DNA of 64,000 nt from Dryococelus australis (taxonomy: Eukaryota; Arthropoda; Insecta; Phasmatodea; Phasmatidae): NCBI GenBank assembly GCA_029891345.1, contig CM057006.1:47125556-47189555 (forward strand), given 5' to 3'. The notes under the pieces were generated by a model, which ran no database searches, had not been told where the DNA came from, and saw only the letters and a list, made by a program, of their open reading frames with translations. The position numbers and the translations under genes were made by a program. Positions 34,483 to 45,502 of the stretch are shown piece after piece (position 1 is the first letter of the stretch; each line of letters starts with the position of its first letter).

Positions 34483-35191
34483 TGTAAATTTCCACCACAC
34501 ACTAAACGGAATTATTACACGCCGTGTATCTAATTACACTTTTCGTTGATAAAATTGTTACCTTGTCCGATTTTGCCAGTAAAACTGACGGCGTAACTTT
34601 TTAATTTGCTTTTTTTTTTTTGTCAATTTCAAAGTTGAAAAATCACTGAATAAAAATAACCAAATTACCACCATATCACAGGTAATTAGAATATAATATA
34701 CATAGCTGAAAATGGTGATCTTTAATGCCCTCGTAACAGATTCCTCTAAGTAAATAGATTATATATTTAATAAAATTAATTACGTACTTCATTACTTGAC
34801 CACTAAACAATTTTATGTAGAATGTAATTTATTTCATGAATTTCTGGAACCTGATTTTACAATCATTACTTCACGATGTAATCTGCGAAGTGTTGTCAAA
34901 CTAACAGTAGTTGCATGCTCAACGGCTAACTATCGATGGTGTTCCAAGCGAAACATTACGAAATATACAGTACAATATTGTCAATTTTCTCAAACCACTG
35001 AGTTGGCAGACTCCTCGAACGGCATCTCATAGGGTCATACTTAGACGCCAGTCTGCAATTATTTTGCGTGTTCGAGGCCTCGAAATTACGTAAACTCTTG
35101 ACCCTCTCTCCACTTGCCTCAGCCTCCCCCCCCCCCCCCACAACAGACAACACTACTCCTCACTGGTGTAAGTGTGCGTCCGAGTAAGGAC
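34483..35191. other. AT-rich stretch; C14 run
   Basis: There is no recognised gene. A C homopolymer of about 14 bases lies at 35126-35139. Confidence 0.5.
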
Positions 35192-35822
35192 CTGTCTACA
35201 ATTGGGCTATCCCAACCTGTGTCTTAGGACAAGGATGCTCTGATTGGTGCACGTGACCCTCTGACGTCATGGCGCTACCCCAAGCTGCCGTGTCCCAAGT
35301 TGAAGCATTCGGAGAACTGAACTTTTGTCCTACGTTCTCCTAAGCTGATAGAAAAAGAACAACTCATACCTTCGCGCGCATTTGTGAAATGTTTAGATTA
35401 ATAATGTAAACAACGAATGTGCAAGGTGGGCTTTCTCAAAACAAATATGATGAAATCGTAATAAATAATTAGTGATGCCTTCATTCGGTCTGAACACTTT
35501 TATTTTAAGGCTAAAACTTTTAAAACGTAAGTTTAAAAAATAAAATTTGGATGTCAGTTGGCGAACTTATTTGAAATTAAGTGAGGCGTTTATTAAAAAT
35601 ATATACTTAAATCAACCATTTCGTAAACATTAAATAATCAATAATAGAGCAAATTTAAACATCATTACGTAACAACAAATAATATGCCGAATTTATTGCG
35701 ATCTAATGTCATATTCTGAAAACTCACTTCGGACAACGCATTTGTAGAACATATTCGGACCGCGTCAATGTGACGTCACTTGACGCCGAGCTACGTCCAC
35801 AGGAACGGCCGAATGTAGACAC
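35192..35822. mobile_element. 631 bp non-autonomous TIR element
   Basis: The left end CTGTCTACAATTGGGC pairs with the right end (reverse complement GTGTCTACATTCGGCC). The left subterminal part contains GATTGGTGCACGTGACCCTC with TGACGTCA, and the right contains GTGACGTCACTTGACGC, so the palindrome TGACGTCA occurs near both ends. It is related to 16005-16606. No transposase. Confidence 0.68.
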
Positions 35823-36498
35823 GCTCTTAGGAACGAGAGCTAAGCGCGTCTCAGGGCTAACAACCATGAGCCTAAAAGAGCGGGGAATCGCGTAGGGAGA
35901 CATGCATCGCGGTAGCGAGGGATTGGGTAGCCATTTTCTGCGAATGGAGCCATGAAAACCTCACTATAGCTATACAACTATAAGAAGAGGTAGTGCAAAA
36001 ACCGGCACAGACACCGTAAAAACCCTTTCGACACGAAAATATTCAACATTGTAACATCCATTATTAGAAAAAGCTACAGGAGACAGATAGGTAGGAACTA
36101 TGCTCTTTATTTGTGGGTATAGAAAAACTGGTAGAGAAGGGGCGAGACTACTTCATCTCTGAATGTATTATTTTGCGCTGGCTTAACCAGAGTGATGCTT
36201 GCATATCACTCTGGTGAGGGGTGGCGCTATTGAACACATCTCCCCTCCGAATCCCCAGTAGATCCTAAAAACTTACTTAACAGAAAATAAAAACTTACTT
36301 AACAGAAAATAAAATGAGCTGCCACCAAACGTTGACTGTTGCCTACACTTGTTGGCTTTTTCCTCATTGCCTCTTACGCAGTCTTTCAATAAGAGACTCA
36401 CGGCCAAAAAAAAAAATCCTTGGAGTTGAAACGAGAATATGGAACTAGTCTTTGGGCACTAAGAGTTTTTTTTAATAACTTTTCATGTTTATACTCTA
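35823..36498. other. Stretch with a short perfect hairpin and a tandem duplication
   Basis: A perfect 11 bp stem (ACCAGAGTGAT / ATCACTCTGGT) with an 8-base loop occupies 36186-36215. A ~21 bp unit, AAAACTTACTTAACAGAAAA, is present twice in tandem at about 36268-36312. No gene was recognised. Confidence 0.55.
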
Positions 36499-36924
36499 TA
36501 GGCCGTTCACTGTAAAATCAGCACTTTTGAAACCCCTGCTTAAGATCTACTTGTATAAACGTTGTGTATTCCTCGTTATGTAAAATGATTAACATTGCTA
36601 TGTGCCTCTCATCACTTTATTCATGCGTCGGTCAAATGAAACTGTGAAATTATCAAGAAAATAAATACTTAACAAATCTAGTCATTTTTACACTTAGTTG
36701 AGTTAAAAAACACAAAGCGAAAAAATTAATTTTAAGTTATCATAAATAGTTACCCGACACTTTTTATTCGAAGTTAAGATATGGAACTACTTTCCATCCA
36801 CCGTTACCAATTTTACTGTAAGGATGTCTGTCAGAGCGCCCGTTAAAATACATGCGTGCAGGAGCAGTGACTCTTTTCTAAGGTTCATTTCTAAAGCGCT
36901 CACTTTTTCGTGCGTGAACAGCGT
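36499..36924 (-). mobile_element. MITE family 1, inverted orientation
   Basis: It starts TAGGCCGTTCACTGTAAAAT preceded by TA and ends GCTCACTTTTTCGTGCGTGA followed by ACAGC. Internal blocks are in reverse order to the plus-strand copies. It abuts the GC-rich island at 36940. Confidence 0.87.
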
Positions 36925-36939
36925 CTTACTACAAAATAT

Positions 36940-37460
36940 CCCACCGTATGCCGGCATTGTGGGTACCGCCATCAACATGTCGCTGGTGGGGTAACTCGGC
37001 GGGGCACGCACACGAACACTCTCCCCCCTTCCCCCCCCCGCCCGCGGCAAGTCAACATGACCACTAATCAACAACCGCTGCGCGCAGCTGCGGTCCTGAC
37101 CGGGGTTGTCCAGCGCGCGGCTATTCCTCCCTCTCCGTCTCTCGCTCTCTCTTTCTATCTCATCCCATCCCATCACACACAGATCCACAGGGGGGGGGGG
37201 GGAAGGAGACAGTGAAGAAACGCGAAGAGAGGGGCATGCTTCGCGCATGCACCCGCTGCAGCTGTCCTCCGTCGATTTGTTTAAATTACCGTTCATTAAC
37301 TGCGCCGCCCCATGCGCTCTGAAAGCTCTCTCCCTCGCTCCCTCCTTTTACAGCCAAGCAACTAACTTCGCCCGAAAATAAACACTCCCCCGCCTGGATT
37401 CAACCTATCTCAGGAGAGAACTTCTGAGGACGTCGTTCAAGGGCGTGTCATCATGAACAA
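36940..37460. promoter_or_regulatory. GC- and CT-rich island; candidate promoter
   Basis: The block has high CpG, a C-rich stretch at about 37021-37045, a CT-repeat (CTCTCCGTCTCTCGCTCTCT, GAGA-factor-like on the opposite strand), and a G12 run at 37190-37202. GAGA-type repeats and CpG richness are common in insect promoters, but no TATA or initiator can be fixed. Frames on both strands across it reflect composition. Which gene it would serve is unknown. Confidence 0.33.
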
Positions 37461-39375
37461 GTGAAAACTATAGCTCCCCCTTCCACCCACCCCCAACCAA
37501 CCCTACGTAATCACCTGAAGCAACGAGCATACAAGTACCAGAGACGTCACTCAAGGCAAAACAGTGGAACGCTTATTTTTATTTGCCCAGTGCAACTGTG
37601 CCAATGTCAAAACAAAAAAAATATATATGTTCACGGGTTGGCACAACTAAACGTACCCAGTTTTCTGTACAACATTTCGATTGTCTAATTCCACCCATTT
37701 TAATGAAAATGTGTCCAATATTCACATTTAAAATACGTAGAATTATATCCAAAAATAAACGATCGCTGTGAACTGTGTCGGTACACAACGCCAAAACGTT
37801 GCTTAAACACTTAACGAGCTCACAAGATCACCATGCACCACCTCGTACAAGTAACGCTCACTTCACCACCAACATTGTAAAAAGAAATGTGGATTTATAT
37901 CAATCATTGTACTTCAGTCTCTACAATTGAATCAATAATAAAACTATATTTTTAATTTCAATTCCGTTGAAAAATATTCATAAAAAGATAAGCAGTTTAT
38001 TTACATTATATCAATGAGCTCGAATATTTTCCGCTTTAATATTGCCGATATTGCACTGGGCAATGAAACAAAATCGAATCGGAAAGAAATTAAGTGTTCT
38101 GTTTACTCCTATCCAGTGTCTAGCAGTTGACCCGAGGCACGAGAGAACAGCAGAACCAGGACTGTCAAACAAAAACAGCAATAACTTTTACATTCCAGTT
38201 CGCAGCAAGAAGCGTAAGTTTTTATGATCACGCGGCTGTGTTTGTGTACGAATCTTCTCATTCAGGAAGTTGTGGGCTCGATATCAGCCGACTGCTTAAG
38301 GGGAAAACCACGTGGTTTGCCATCCCTTGTTCCGTGCGAACACTGGCTCATTTACCCAAGGAAGTTCAAGGCCCAAAATTTTATTTTCTAAATTTTGAGA
38401 ATATTTTACAGTTTCGTAATATATCAGTGGTGACTTAAAAATACGCTAAAATTAATCGAAAAAAATTTTTTTTTTTAGAGCATGAATATGAATTTTAAAT
38501 TAGAATCTGGACCCATGCAAATTTCAAAGATTTATTTTAACACAATGTTTTATTTTAGCTAAAAGTGTTTGATATTTGCAATGTTTTCCTATCCTACACT
38601 TGGTTCTCCTGCGATACAGGTTGAACATCTACTTAGACTTCAAAGTTAATTTTTAACAAAAGTGGGGGGGGGGGGGGGGGGTTAATATACAAAATATTTT
38701 TCCATGAAAATGTTTTATATCCTTCCGGTGACATTAATAATTTGCGGTGTATCATCACGTATCTATTTTGTACAATTTTGAGATTTGTACGAAATTAATT
38801 TTTTTTTTATTGCTATCGTCTCTTAACTTCATTTAAAGACTGTTTACATCATATGCGATATTTTTGACAGTATTTTATATCACTACAAAAAATATACATA
38901 ATATACTGTTACAAATTACGGAAATACGTACATTTATTATTTACAACATTAAACTACTTATCTACACAATTAACACGTGTCATTCCTTTTTGTCAGTGCA
39001 ATACTAATGTAAATATCAGTCCATTTCATCCAACGATAGGCCACGTTTAATATGCCGTCCTTGCAGCGACACCCGAAATGTATTGGGCAATGTAAACTAA
39101 ATGTAGTAATTTCTATTACGACTATTATTTCGAAGTATATGCTTCATTTCGTGCCCGTAAAAGGAGTTAAGAACTAGGTCCTGTAGCAGTAACTAGCTTT
39201 TTAAGAACGGTGTAGCATTAATTTCTTATTTGGTGCGAATAAAGATGACGTACAAATGCTTGTCTTTAGTAGCAAAGTAATTATTTCAGTTTATGTGAGA
39301 GGGCATCGTTTTCATCTGTTCACATAATGTCGATTTTTACACCAGCAAAAAAAAAAGATAAACGTAAAAACTTTT
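37461..39375. other. Stretch without a recognised gene; G18 run
   Basis: A G homopolymer of 18 bases lies at 38664-38681. Open frames at 38042-38438 overlap in two frames and show no family resemblance. Confidence 0.5.
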
Positions 39376-39724
39376 AACAATCACGGTAAAGTGAGCATTT
39401 TACAAAGACATCTCATTTGGAATAATAGTCAATAAATATACATATTTGAATACAGCCTTAGACGTTTACTTCCGAGTGCCGTGAAATACACACACTGTGT
39501 TTATTACTTACATTGTAATATTAATATAAAACGATGATTAAAGGATAAAAAAAAGGATGATTAAAGGATAAAAAAGGATGATTAAAGGATAAAAAAAGGA
39601 TGATTAAAGGATAAAAAAAGGATGATTAAAGGATAAAAAAAGGATGATTAAAGGATAAAAAAGGCTGAGAAAAAAAAGTAACTAGGGATTCAAAAGTGCT
39701 CACTTTACCGTGAACAGCCTATAT
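39376..39724 (+). mobile_element. MITE family 2, copy 2, expanded by a minisatellite
   Basis: It shares TCTCATTTGGAATAATAGTCA and CACACTGTGTTTATTACTTAC with copy 1 at 14010. The right end, GTGCTCACTTTACCGTGAAC followed by AGCCTATA, is the same terminus as family 1. The left end is missing its first few bases. The copy is longer than copy 1 because of a tandem array at 39531-39663. Confidence 0.83.
39531..39663 (+). repeat. Minisatellite, about six 21-22 bp units
   Basis: Units of the form GGATGATTAAAGGATAAAAA are repeated about six times with a variable A run of 6-7. The single-copy precursor GGTTAAAGGATAAGAAATGG is seen in the sister MITE at 14167-14186, so the amplification happened inside this copy. 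Confidence 0.9.
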
Positions 39725-40099
39725 CAGCGATGGAACGCGAGGAGATCCACAGACACCAAGAAATAGGATTTAAATACTACTGCGTTATTTCGCAGATCCT
39801 GGCTTTCCGAGTAGAGCGGCAGAGCATTTCCGAGCTGAGCGCTCAACTGTTTGTAAACAACACCTCATGTTTGGATAAGTTCTCCTAGCATAGTACCGGA
39901 AGTAAATAACGCAAAGAATGCAAAGCACTGGTAGCACACTTTCAGACAGTTTCTTCTTCACTTGATGACATGTTTACGTTGGTAGGCCGTTATAGTGTGT
40001 TATCTATTTCAAGGTGCGACATGCGCTCAACAAATACAAACTGTCGAGTGATCCAGAGCGAGTGCGGCCATAACACGTTCGTTTCGAGCATCAAAGGTA
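39725..40099. other. Stretch without a recognised gene
   Basis: I see no gene or shared repeat in this short interval. Confidence 0.45.
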
Positions 40100-40796
40100 C
40101 AGTAGCCGGCAGTTATCTGGGCGCGTCACAGCGCGAGTAATTCCCGGTTGCACCATCGTGGTTCGAAACTCGATCCGAGATTGGAACTAAGGTCGACACA
40201 GAAAACTGTTCCACCATTCGAGTTCAGAGCTGGTCTGGAGATCGAAATGAAGTTCTCTTCGAACCGCCGAAATTGAGTTAGAAATCTCGATCCGAGATCA
40301 GCAGCCATCGTCGACAAATGTAGTTTGAAAATACGCCAACAGATAGAACTACCTTCGATTGTTTTCTTGGGAAATTAAAACAACATTATACGCACTTGAA
40401 TATTATTCATTAAAATTCCTACAACAATAATTCACTTAAAACAGATAAAACATGGCACAACTAGTTCTATCTATAGTGAAAAATACGCCTACTTCAATGA
40501 CTTCATATATTACGAACCAATAGCAAAATCTGTCTCATACGTAATCTCGAGCTCTCACTTTGGAACCAAGATCGACGAATTGGAGATACAGAATCATGAA
40601 ATTTCGTTGGTGCAACACTGATACATTGGAACCGAGATGAAACAGGATCCCGGTTCGGAACTAGGATCATTAGATCTCGGATCGAGGTAGCGGGATCGCA
40701 GGAGGAAGGGGGAAAACGGGGTGAAAAGGGTGAAGAGAGGTGACCCACCCCTCAAGACTAGAGAGCTTACGCGCCCAGATACCTTTCCGGCCACTG
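40100..40796. mobile_element. 697 bp non-autonomous TIR element with TA flanks
   Basis: The ends CAGTAGCCGGCAGTTATCTG and (reverse complement) CAGTGGCCGGAAAGGTATCTG continue into a shared GGGCGCGT. TA lies outside each end. CAGTGGCC-type termini with TA flanks are typical of Tc1-like elements. The interior is rich in repeated GATCCGAGAT/ATCTCGGATCGA-type palindromic pieces near 40165, 40290, 40560 and 40675. There is no transposase. Confidence 0.72.
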
Positions 40797-41360
40797 TACT
40801 TACTGCTTGCTACCCGGTACTGTTTCAGCTTTCATACACGATGCTCCTGTTTTTCCGGGTCATTCTTCTCGTTTGTTTATTCACCTTCATTTCATTAGAT
40901 GCTTATACTACATGACAGATGCTGCTGGGAAGTTGCTATGTTTTATTCACGTCACCCACTGAAGTCATCCCAGCTGGTTTACCACTGTTTCAACACTTGA
41001 TTACCTACATCGCAGATATGACATACGAATTCCACTAAGCGCCATAACCACATAAAAAAAAACCTCAATTCATACGTGGCTATAAGCGAATTCCGCGGAC
41101 GGTTATCGAAATAGTTCTTACAACACGTTCAATTTCATGAACAGTGACACGCACGTGATGCTCGCTGGCAAAAAAAAACTCTACTTAACTTTCAAGGACG
41201 AACGTGTTCGTGACACGTCATGCCGGACAACACTTCCTCTACTTCTACCATAATCTACAGCGGCCCTAGCAACACGAACATTTAACAAACTATCCTAACA
41301 CAAACTACAAAACTTCCGGATTTCGTGTCTTAAAAACGGTGTACCACTACACAACATGGT
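40797..41360. other. Stretch without a recognised gene
   Basis: Ordinary CpG, no long or conserved frame, and no shared repeat recognised. Confidence 0.45.
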
Positions 41361-41745
41361 AGAGGCTTTTCACAATAAAGTGAGCACTTTTGAAATCAAC
41401 TGTAAAATGAGAACTTTTGAAAGCCCTGCTTACGACCTACACGTATACACGTTGTGTATCCCTCCGCCCTATGCCAAATTAACATTGCCACAGGCCTCAT
41501 CACTTTTTTCATACGTCGGTCAAATGAAACTGTGAAATTACTAAGAAAGTAAATACATTACAAATCTGCTCATTTTTACACTTCCGATGCCTTTCAAAAA
41601 GAGAGCACGAAAGAAATAATTTTAAGTTATCGCAAAATGGTTCCGTAACACTTATTCGACGTGAAGATAAGGAACCACATTCAATCAATCGTTATCAACT
41701 TTACAGGGTGTCTGTCGCTCAGTGCGCCCATTAAAATACAGACAT
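41361..41745 (-). mobile_element. MITE family 1, rearranged copy
   Basis: A plus-oriented terminus (AGGCTTTTCACAATAAAGTG AGC-type) is followed after about 40 bp by a minus-oriented start (CTGTAAAATGAGAACTTTTG). The rest reads as an inverted copy that ends at the CAGTGCGCCCATTAAAATAC block without its far terminus. Two elements joined at their ends, or one copy with an inversion, would give this. Confidence 0.75.
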
Positions 41746-41799
41746 GACAGCTTGGAACTAAAAAAATGGATACGTGGCGGCGAAATGCGAACCTTGTCT

Positions 41800-42418
41800 A
41801 AAGCCTAGTACACACGGGCATCTTTCTTGTACAAGAAAGTGAGCACGTTCTTGTACACTCCGACTTGCATCGTGTGAACGGCCGCCGAGTATGCTATGTT
41901 GGTTACTAGCATACAAGAGCTTGTATACTAGTTAGTGCCATACAGGGACGATCCTATTTTTCACCATCATTCTCGTACAAGTCGAATGTAAACAAAACAC
42001 GTATTCTGTTGATGCTGGCAATAAATAGATATGTTAATGTTTTTAATACAATAAAATGTTTAGTAGTCATACTATCGTAAATAATGCTGTGCATGAATTT
42101 AAAAAAATTTAGGTTAGAATTTTTGCCTGTGAGTGATTGTAGATATTCTAAATGTGCAAATATTTAGTGCTTGAAATATATATATATTTGATTGGAATAA
42201 CTTATTTATTTTTATGACATGCTATTTATAATGCACAAATTACACCCATAACCCCAAAAACCGCTTCCAAATCATACGTAGTTGACATCAACCATCAACT
42301 TTCTTGCACACCAGCTAGTGCCGTGTGTATGGATCACACAATTCCGTGCATGCTAGCTAGTAGGTCATTTAGTGTTCACTTTCTTGTACAAGAAAGATGG
42401 CCGTCTGTACTAGGCTTT
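41800..42418. mobile_element. 619 bp non-autonomous element with 43 bp TIRs
   Basis: The termini AAAGCCTAGTACACACGGGC and (reverse complement of the right end) AAAGCCTAGTACAGACGGCC continue into ATCTTTCTTGTACAAGAAAG on both sides, giving near-perfect inverted repeats of ~43 bp. The TIR itself contains the palindrome CTTTCTTGTACAAGAAAG. TA stands next to the ends. There is no transposase; the core is AT-rich. Confidence 0.85.
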
Positions 42419-42828
42419 ATATAACCAGACGGGCACCTGTAGGCTGCACTAGGAAAAACTTTTCAGATCGACCGCACTTGCCACACTGATCACTCTTTCA
42501 TTGTTTTCTAGGGTTGTATCATTTTATTTCGTAGGTCGATACGAAATTAGTACCTTATTTAAAATAAATGAATAAATTTTTTGAGCTTCTTATTTTCAAA
42601 ATTTTCAATTCTGATTATGACCTGATATTTTATGTCATGAACAGCCAAGCAAGGAAAGGTGCTCGAGATTGAAACCACGCCCCCCCCTCCCCTTTTTATA
42701 CAGTTTACCTGTCAAGTTGAGCTTTTTTTTTGTCTCGGTGCGGCCCTCCATCCTAAAGAACAAAACATTAAAACATTCGCGGTCATCGGTTCGCTTGTAC
42801 TTTGACAACCCTGGCCTAGTTTATAAAA

Positions 42829-43086
42829 TACTAGCTGTTACCTACCGCTTCGCCCGCGTGCAAAGGAATATAACAAACAGGACACCAACCAGCGCCTACT
42901 CAAATGGTTGGTGGCATATTTTATATATTCCCTAAGAAACTGTTCGTTTTTCCGGGATGAAATATACCCTATGTGCTAATTCAGAATATAATCTACACCT
43001 GTACCAAATTTCATCCAAAATCCGTCGTGCCGTTACGGCGTGATTGAGTAACAAACATGCAAATTTCGCATTTACAACATTATTAA
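42829..43086 (+). mobile_element. Retroelement 3'-end-like repeat (LINE 3' tail or SINE)
   Basis: The succession ACTAGCTGTTACCTACCGC, CTTCGCCCGCGTG, CCAAATTTCATCCAAAATCC, GAGTAACAAACATGC and TTTCGCATTTA is the widespread arthropod repeat that forms the 3' region of several non-LTR retrotransposons. There is no coding sequence. The class assignment rests on memory of this motif series. A similar start, AACTAGCTTTTACCCGCTGC, appears at 63148. Confidence 0.6.
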
Positions 43087-43243
43087 GATATTAATTCAAC
43101 GATTTTACCCATCTCCAAGATGGTATTTGAAAACATTAAATGGAAAACTTCAAAGAAAGAACTAGACCTGGTTCGAAATAAAATCATATCAATTTTACAA
43201 TCGTGAACATTTAACTTGTAGCTTGTAACTTGTAGACATATTG

Positions 43244-43492
43244 AGGCCGCGGTGGCTAAGCGGTTAGCCTGCTCGCCTTCCACCATGGCGAACAGGGTTC
43301 AATCCTCGGCCGGGTCACTCCCGGGTTTTCGCACGTGGGAATCGTGCCGGACGATACCACTGGTATACGGGTTTTCTTTCTCGGGTATCTCTCGTTTCCC
43401 CCGCCCTTTAATTCCGGCGCTGCTCCATTCTCACCTCAATCACCCTCATCGGCTCTCAAGACCTCGATGATAAGAGCCGCCCAAATCTCTTC
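43244..43492 (+). mobile_element. tRNA-derived SINE, full-length reference copy
   Basis: Head GGCCGCGGTGGCTAAGCGG with A-box-like TGGCTAAGCGG and B box GGTTCAATCC; body GGGTTTTCGCACGTGGGAAT and CCCTTTAATTCCGGCGCTG; tail CATCGGCTCTCAAGACCTCG and AAGAGCCGCCCAAATCTC. This is the most complete copy and defines the family here at about 250 bp. Confidence 0.87.
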
Positions 43493-43799
43493 ACTCACTT
43501 GTAGGCGTATAGTTTTTACAAAACAAGGCCCAGGCGTGGATGAAGATCCAAACAAAAAAGTTTATCGCGAACACACGCTTAGGAAACTGAGGCACTGTAC
43601 AGACCAGAAAATATACGGCAGGCGCAAGCATGTCATCACAGGAAGACGCTGCTAGAACAGCACACACGGAGAGAGAGAGAGAAAGGAAGATGGGACAGGG
43701 AAATGACGTGACGTAATCCCGCATGTGGCAGGCAGACAAAAAAAACGTGCAGGCCATCACCGTAGTAGCGCGGTGCAACGCAGCGCAATTCGAATATTG

Positions 43800-43925
43800 T
43801 CGGTCCTTCACGGTTAAATGGAATTATCTGAATGACACGCTTAGCTTCTACTTCAATCCCCGTTTATCCTCCCGCATCATGTAAAAATTAACACTGTCAC
43901 TGACATAATTACTTACAGCCACACT
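43800..43925 (-). mobile_element. MITE family 1, decayed fragment
   Basis: The segment CCTTCACGGTTAAATGG, then TATCCTCCCGCATCATGTAA and AATTAACACTGTCACTGACA, follows the order of an inverted family 1 end with many substitutions. Confidence 0.5.
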
Positions 43926-44742
43926 CTTAAGGGGGTATCTATCCGATTATTTCGGATTTAAGGAATTTTCGGTATAGTCGACATGACAGATTTTGTTTTA
44001 TCTTTCAATATTCGAGTAAGCATAAATGATTGCCTTGCAACTTTTCTGAAGCTATTATTGCTCGACTATTTATAAAATCGTCTGTAAAAAAGGAAATGTA
44101 AATTTTTTTGCAAGAAAAATAAACAAAAAATATAAATAATTTACAAAGTGTTGTTCATAATACAAAAAAAAAATTGAAGCTGGTATATAATATGGGTACT
44201 CATGTTTTTAATAAATTTCTGGATAAGCTGAAACAATTGAGACCATAACAAATGTAAAATTGACAACTCCAATTACAAATGCGTAGAAAAGAAACACCAA
44301 CCAAAATTAATGAACTTATTCCTTCCAGATTGCCATTCACGATGGTGGAAATTGTGCCCCCTTAAAGATCATTTGTGGCCTGGTTGAGAATTAGGTATAG
44401 GGAAATACATGTTAATGAAATTCGACATTTGGGCATTCCTGTTAAAGATAACACCCAGGAATTTTTTTGAGCAGAAAAATGTGTGCTTTTTTGTTAATGA
44501 AGCTTTTTATACCATTAATGTATAGACTGTTTCCTGGAAAGATCAGAAAAATTAAAAATTAAAAAAATAATTACTGAATAACAAATAGTTATATCTGCCT
44601 TGATACAGAGCTTGAGATATCATTTCTCACACTTAGGTTCTTGTTCAAACTTTATATCTTCAAAATTGGCTTCAAAAACCCGAAATTCATTAACATGTAT
44701 TTCCCTATACCAAATTCTCAACCAGGCAGCAGCCTTAAGGGC
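43926..44742. repeat. Inverted-repeat structure with ~65 bp arms
   Basis: The arm at about 44362-44434 (CCTTAAAGATC, GCCTGGTTGAGAATTAGG, TATAGGGAAATACATGTTAA) is the reverse complement of the arm at about 44680-44742. The loop is about 245 bp. The motif CTTAAGGGGGTATC at 43926 and GCCCCCTTAAAGATC at 44357 form a second, longer symmetry. It is probably a non-autonomous element of unknown class. Confidence 0.6.
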
Positions 44743-45279
44743 CCCGCCTGGCTGGCGCACAAAGTGAGTTGTGAAGGTCTGGCAGAAAACAAGTGATTCA
44801 AAATTGACTAGATATTTTGTAGTATTGTATACACAAGAAAAACATGTAACAAATGTTTCATGTCCAAAGAAGAGTTTCAAGTTCTCAGCTAGAATGTGTG
44901 TTTTCCGAATCAGTTTTAGCTGCTAAATTTTTATACAGAAACTTTAGAACTGTAAGTTCACATTCAGGCGAGTCGCTGCGTTTTGCTGTGCTACCAAAGT
45001 GTCGGTACAACAAAAAACTGACACACGCCAAACGGGAAGACCACATGTGAGGAAAATAATTTGTCATCTGTTTATCTTCTTTGTCTACTATGCTTCTTCA
45101 AACATACTTTATATGTACCTTCGCAGGGCATTCACAACGGAAAAATTTGTACTAATGCCTTGATTATGTATCAATACTTGTTCTCGTTCCTAGATATCCC
45201 AACATTTTAATTTTATGCCATGTTCTTTTTTTCTGAGAGGAGTATTTTACATTCAAAACTAGTGGACTGAAGAGATTTG
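44743..45279. other. Stretch without a recognised gene
   Basis: At 44853-45050 both strands have open frames of 60-65 codons with balanced composition (plus strand SGESLRFAVLPKCRYNKK). I recognise no family and cannot decide whether either is real. It may belong to the element at 43926-44742. Confidence 0.3.
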
Positions 45280-45502
45280 GGCAGCTCATAACATCGAAGT
45301 AGTGAAAGCCGAAGAGGTCGAAGTGAGGTATGTACGGAGCAGCACCAGAATGCAACGGCACGTGAAACAGGAGATCCCAGTGGCATCATCTGGCACGATT
45401 CCCAAATGCGAAAATTCGGGGGCCACCCTGCCGGAAATCGAACCCGGATCGCCTGGGTAGGAGGTGAGTAGCGTGACGACTACACCAACACCAGTGCGAC
45501 CC
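45280..45502 (-). mobile_element. tRNA-derived SINE, nearly complete
   Basis: On the minus strand: GGGTCGCACTGGTGTTGGTG (head), B box GGGTTCGATTTCC, body CGAATTTTCGCATTTGGGAA, and tail with TTCACTACTTCGATG. It retains some CpGs although it lies in the CpG-poor part. Confidence 0.8.

Noticed and set aside
36787-37296. 169-codon open frame on the minus strand
   Set aside because: It spans the end of a MITE and the GC/CT-rich island; proline/serine/arginine runs come from base composition.
38042-38438. Two overlapping frames of 61 and 103 codons
   Set aside because: They overlap in different frames and show no family features or codon bias that I can see.
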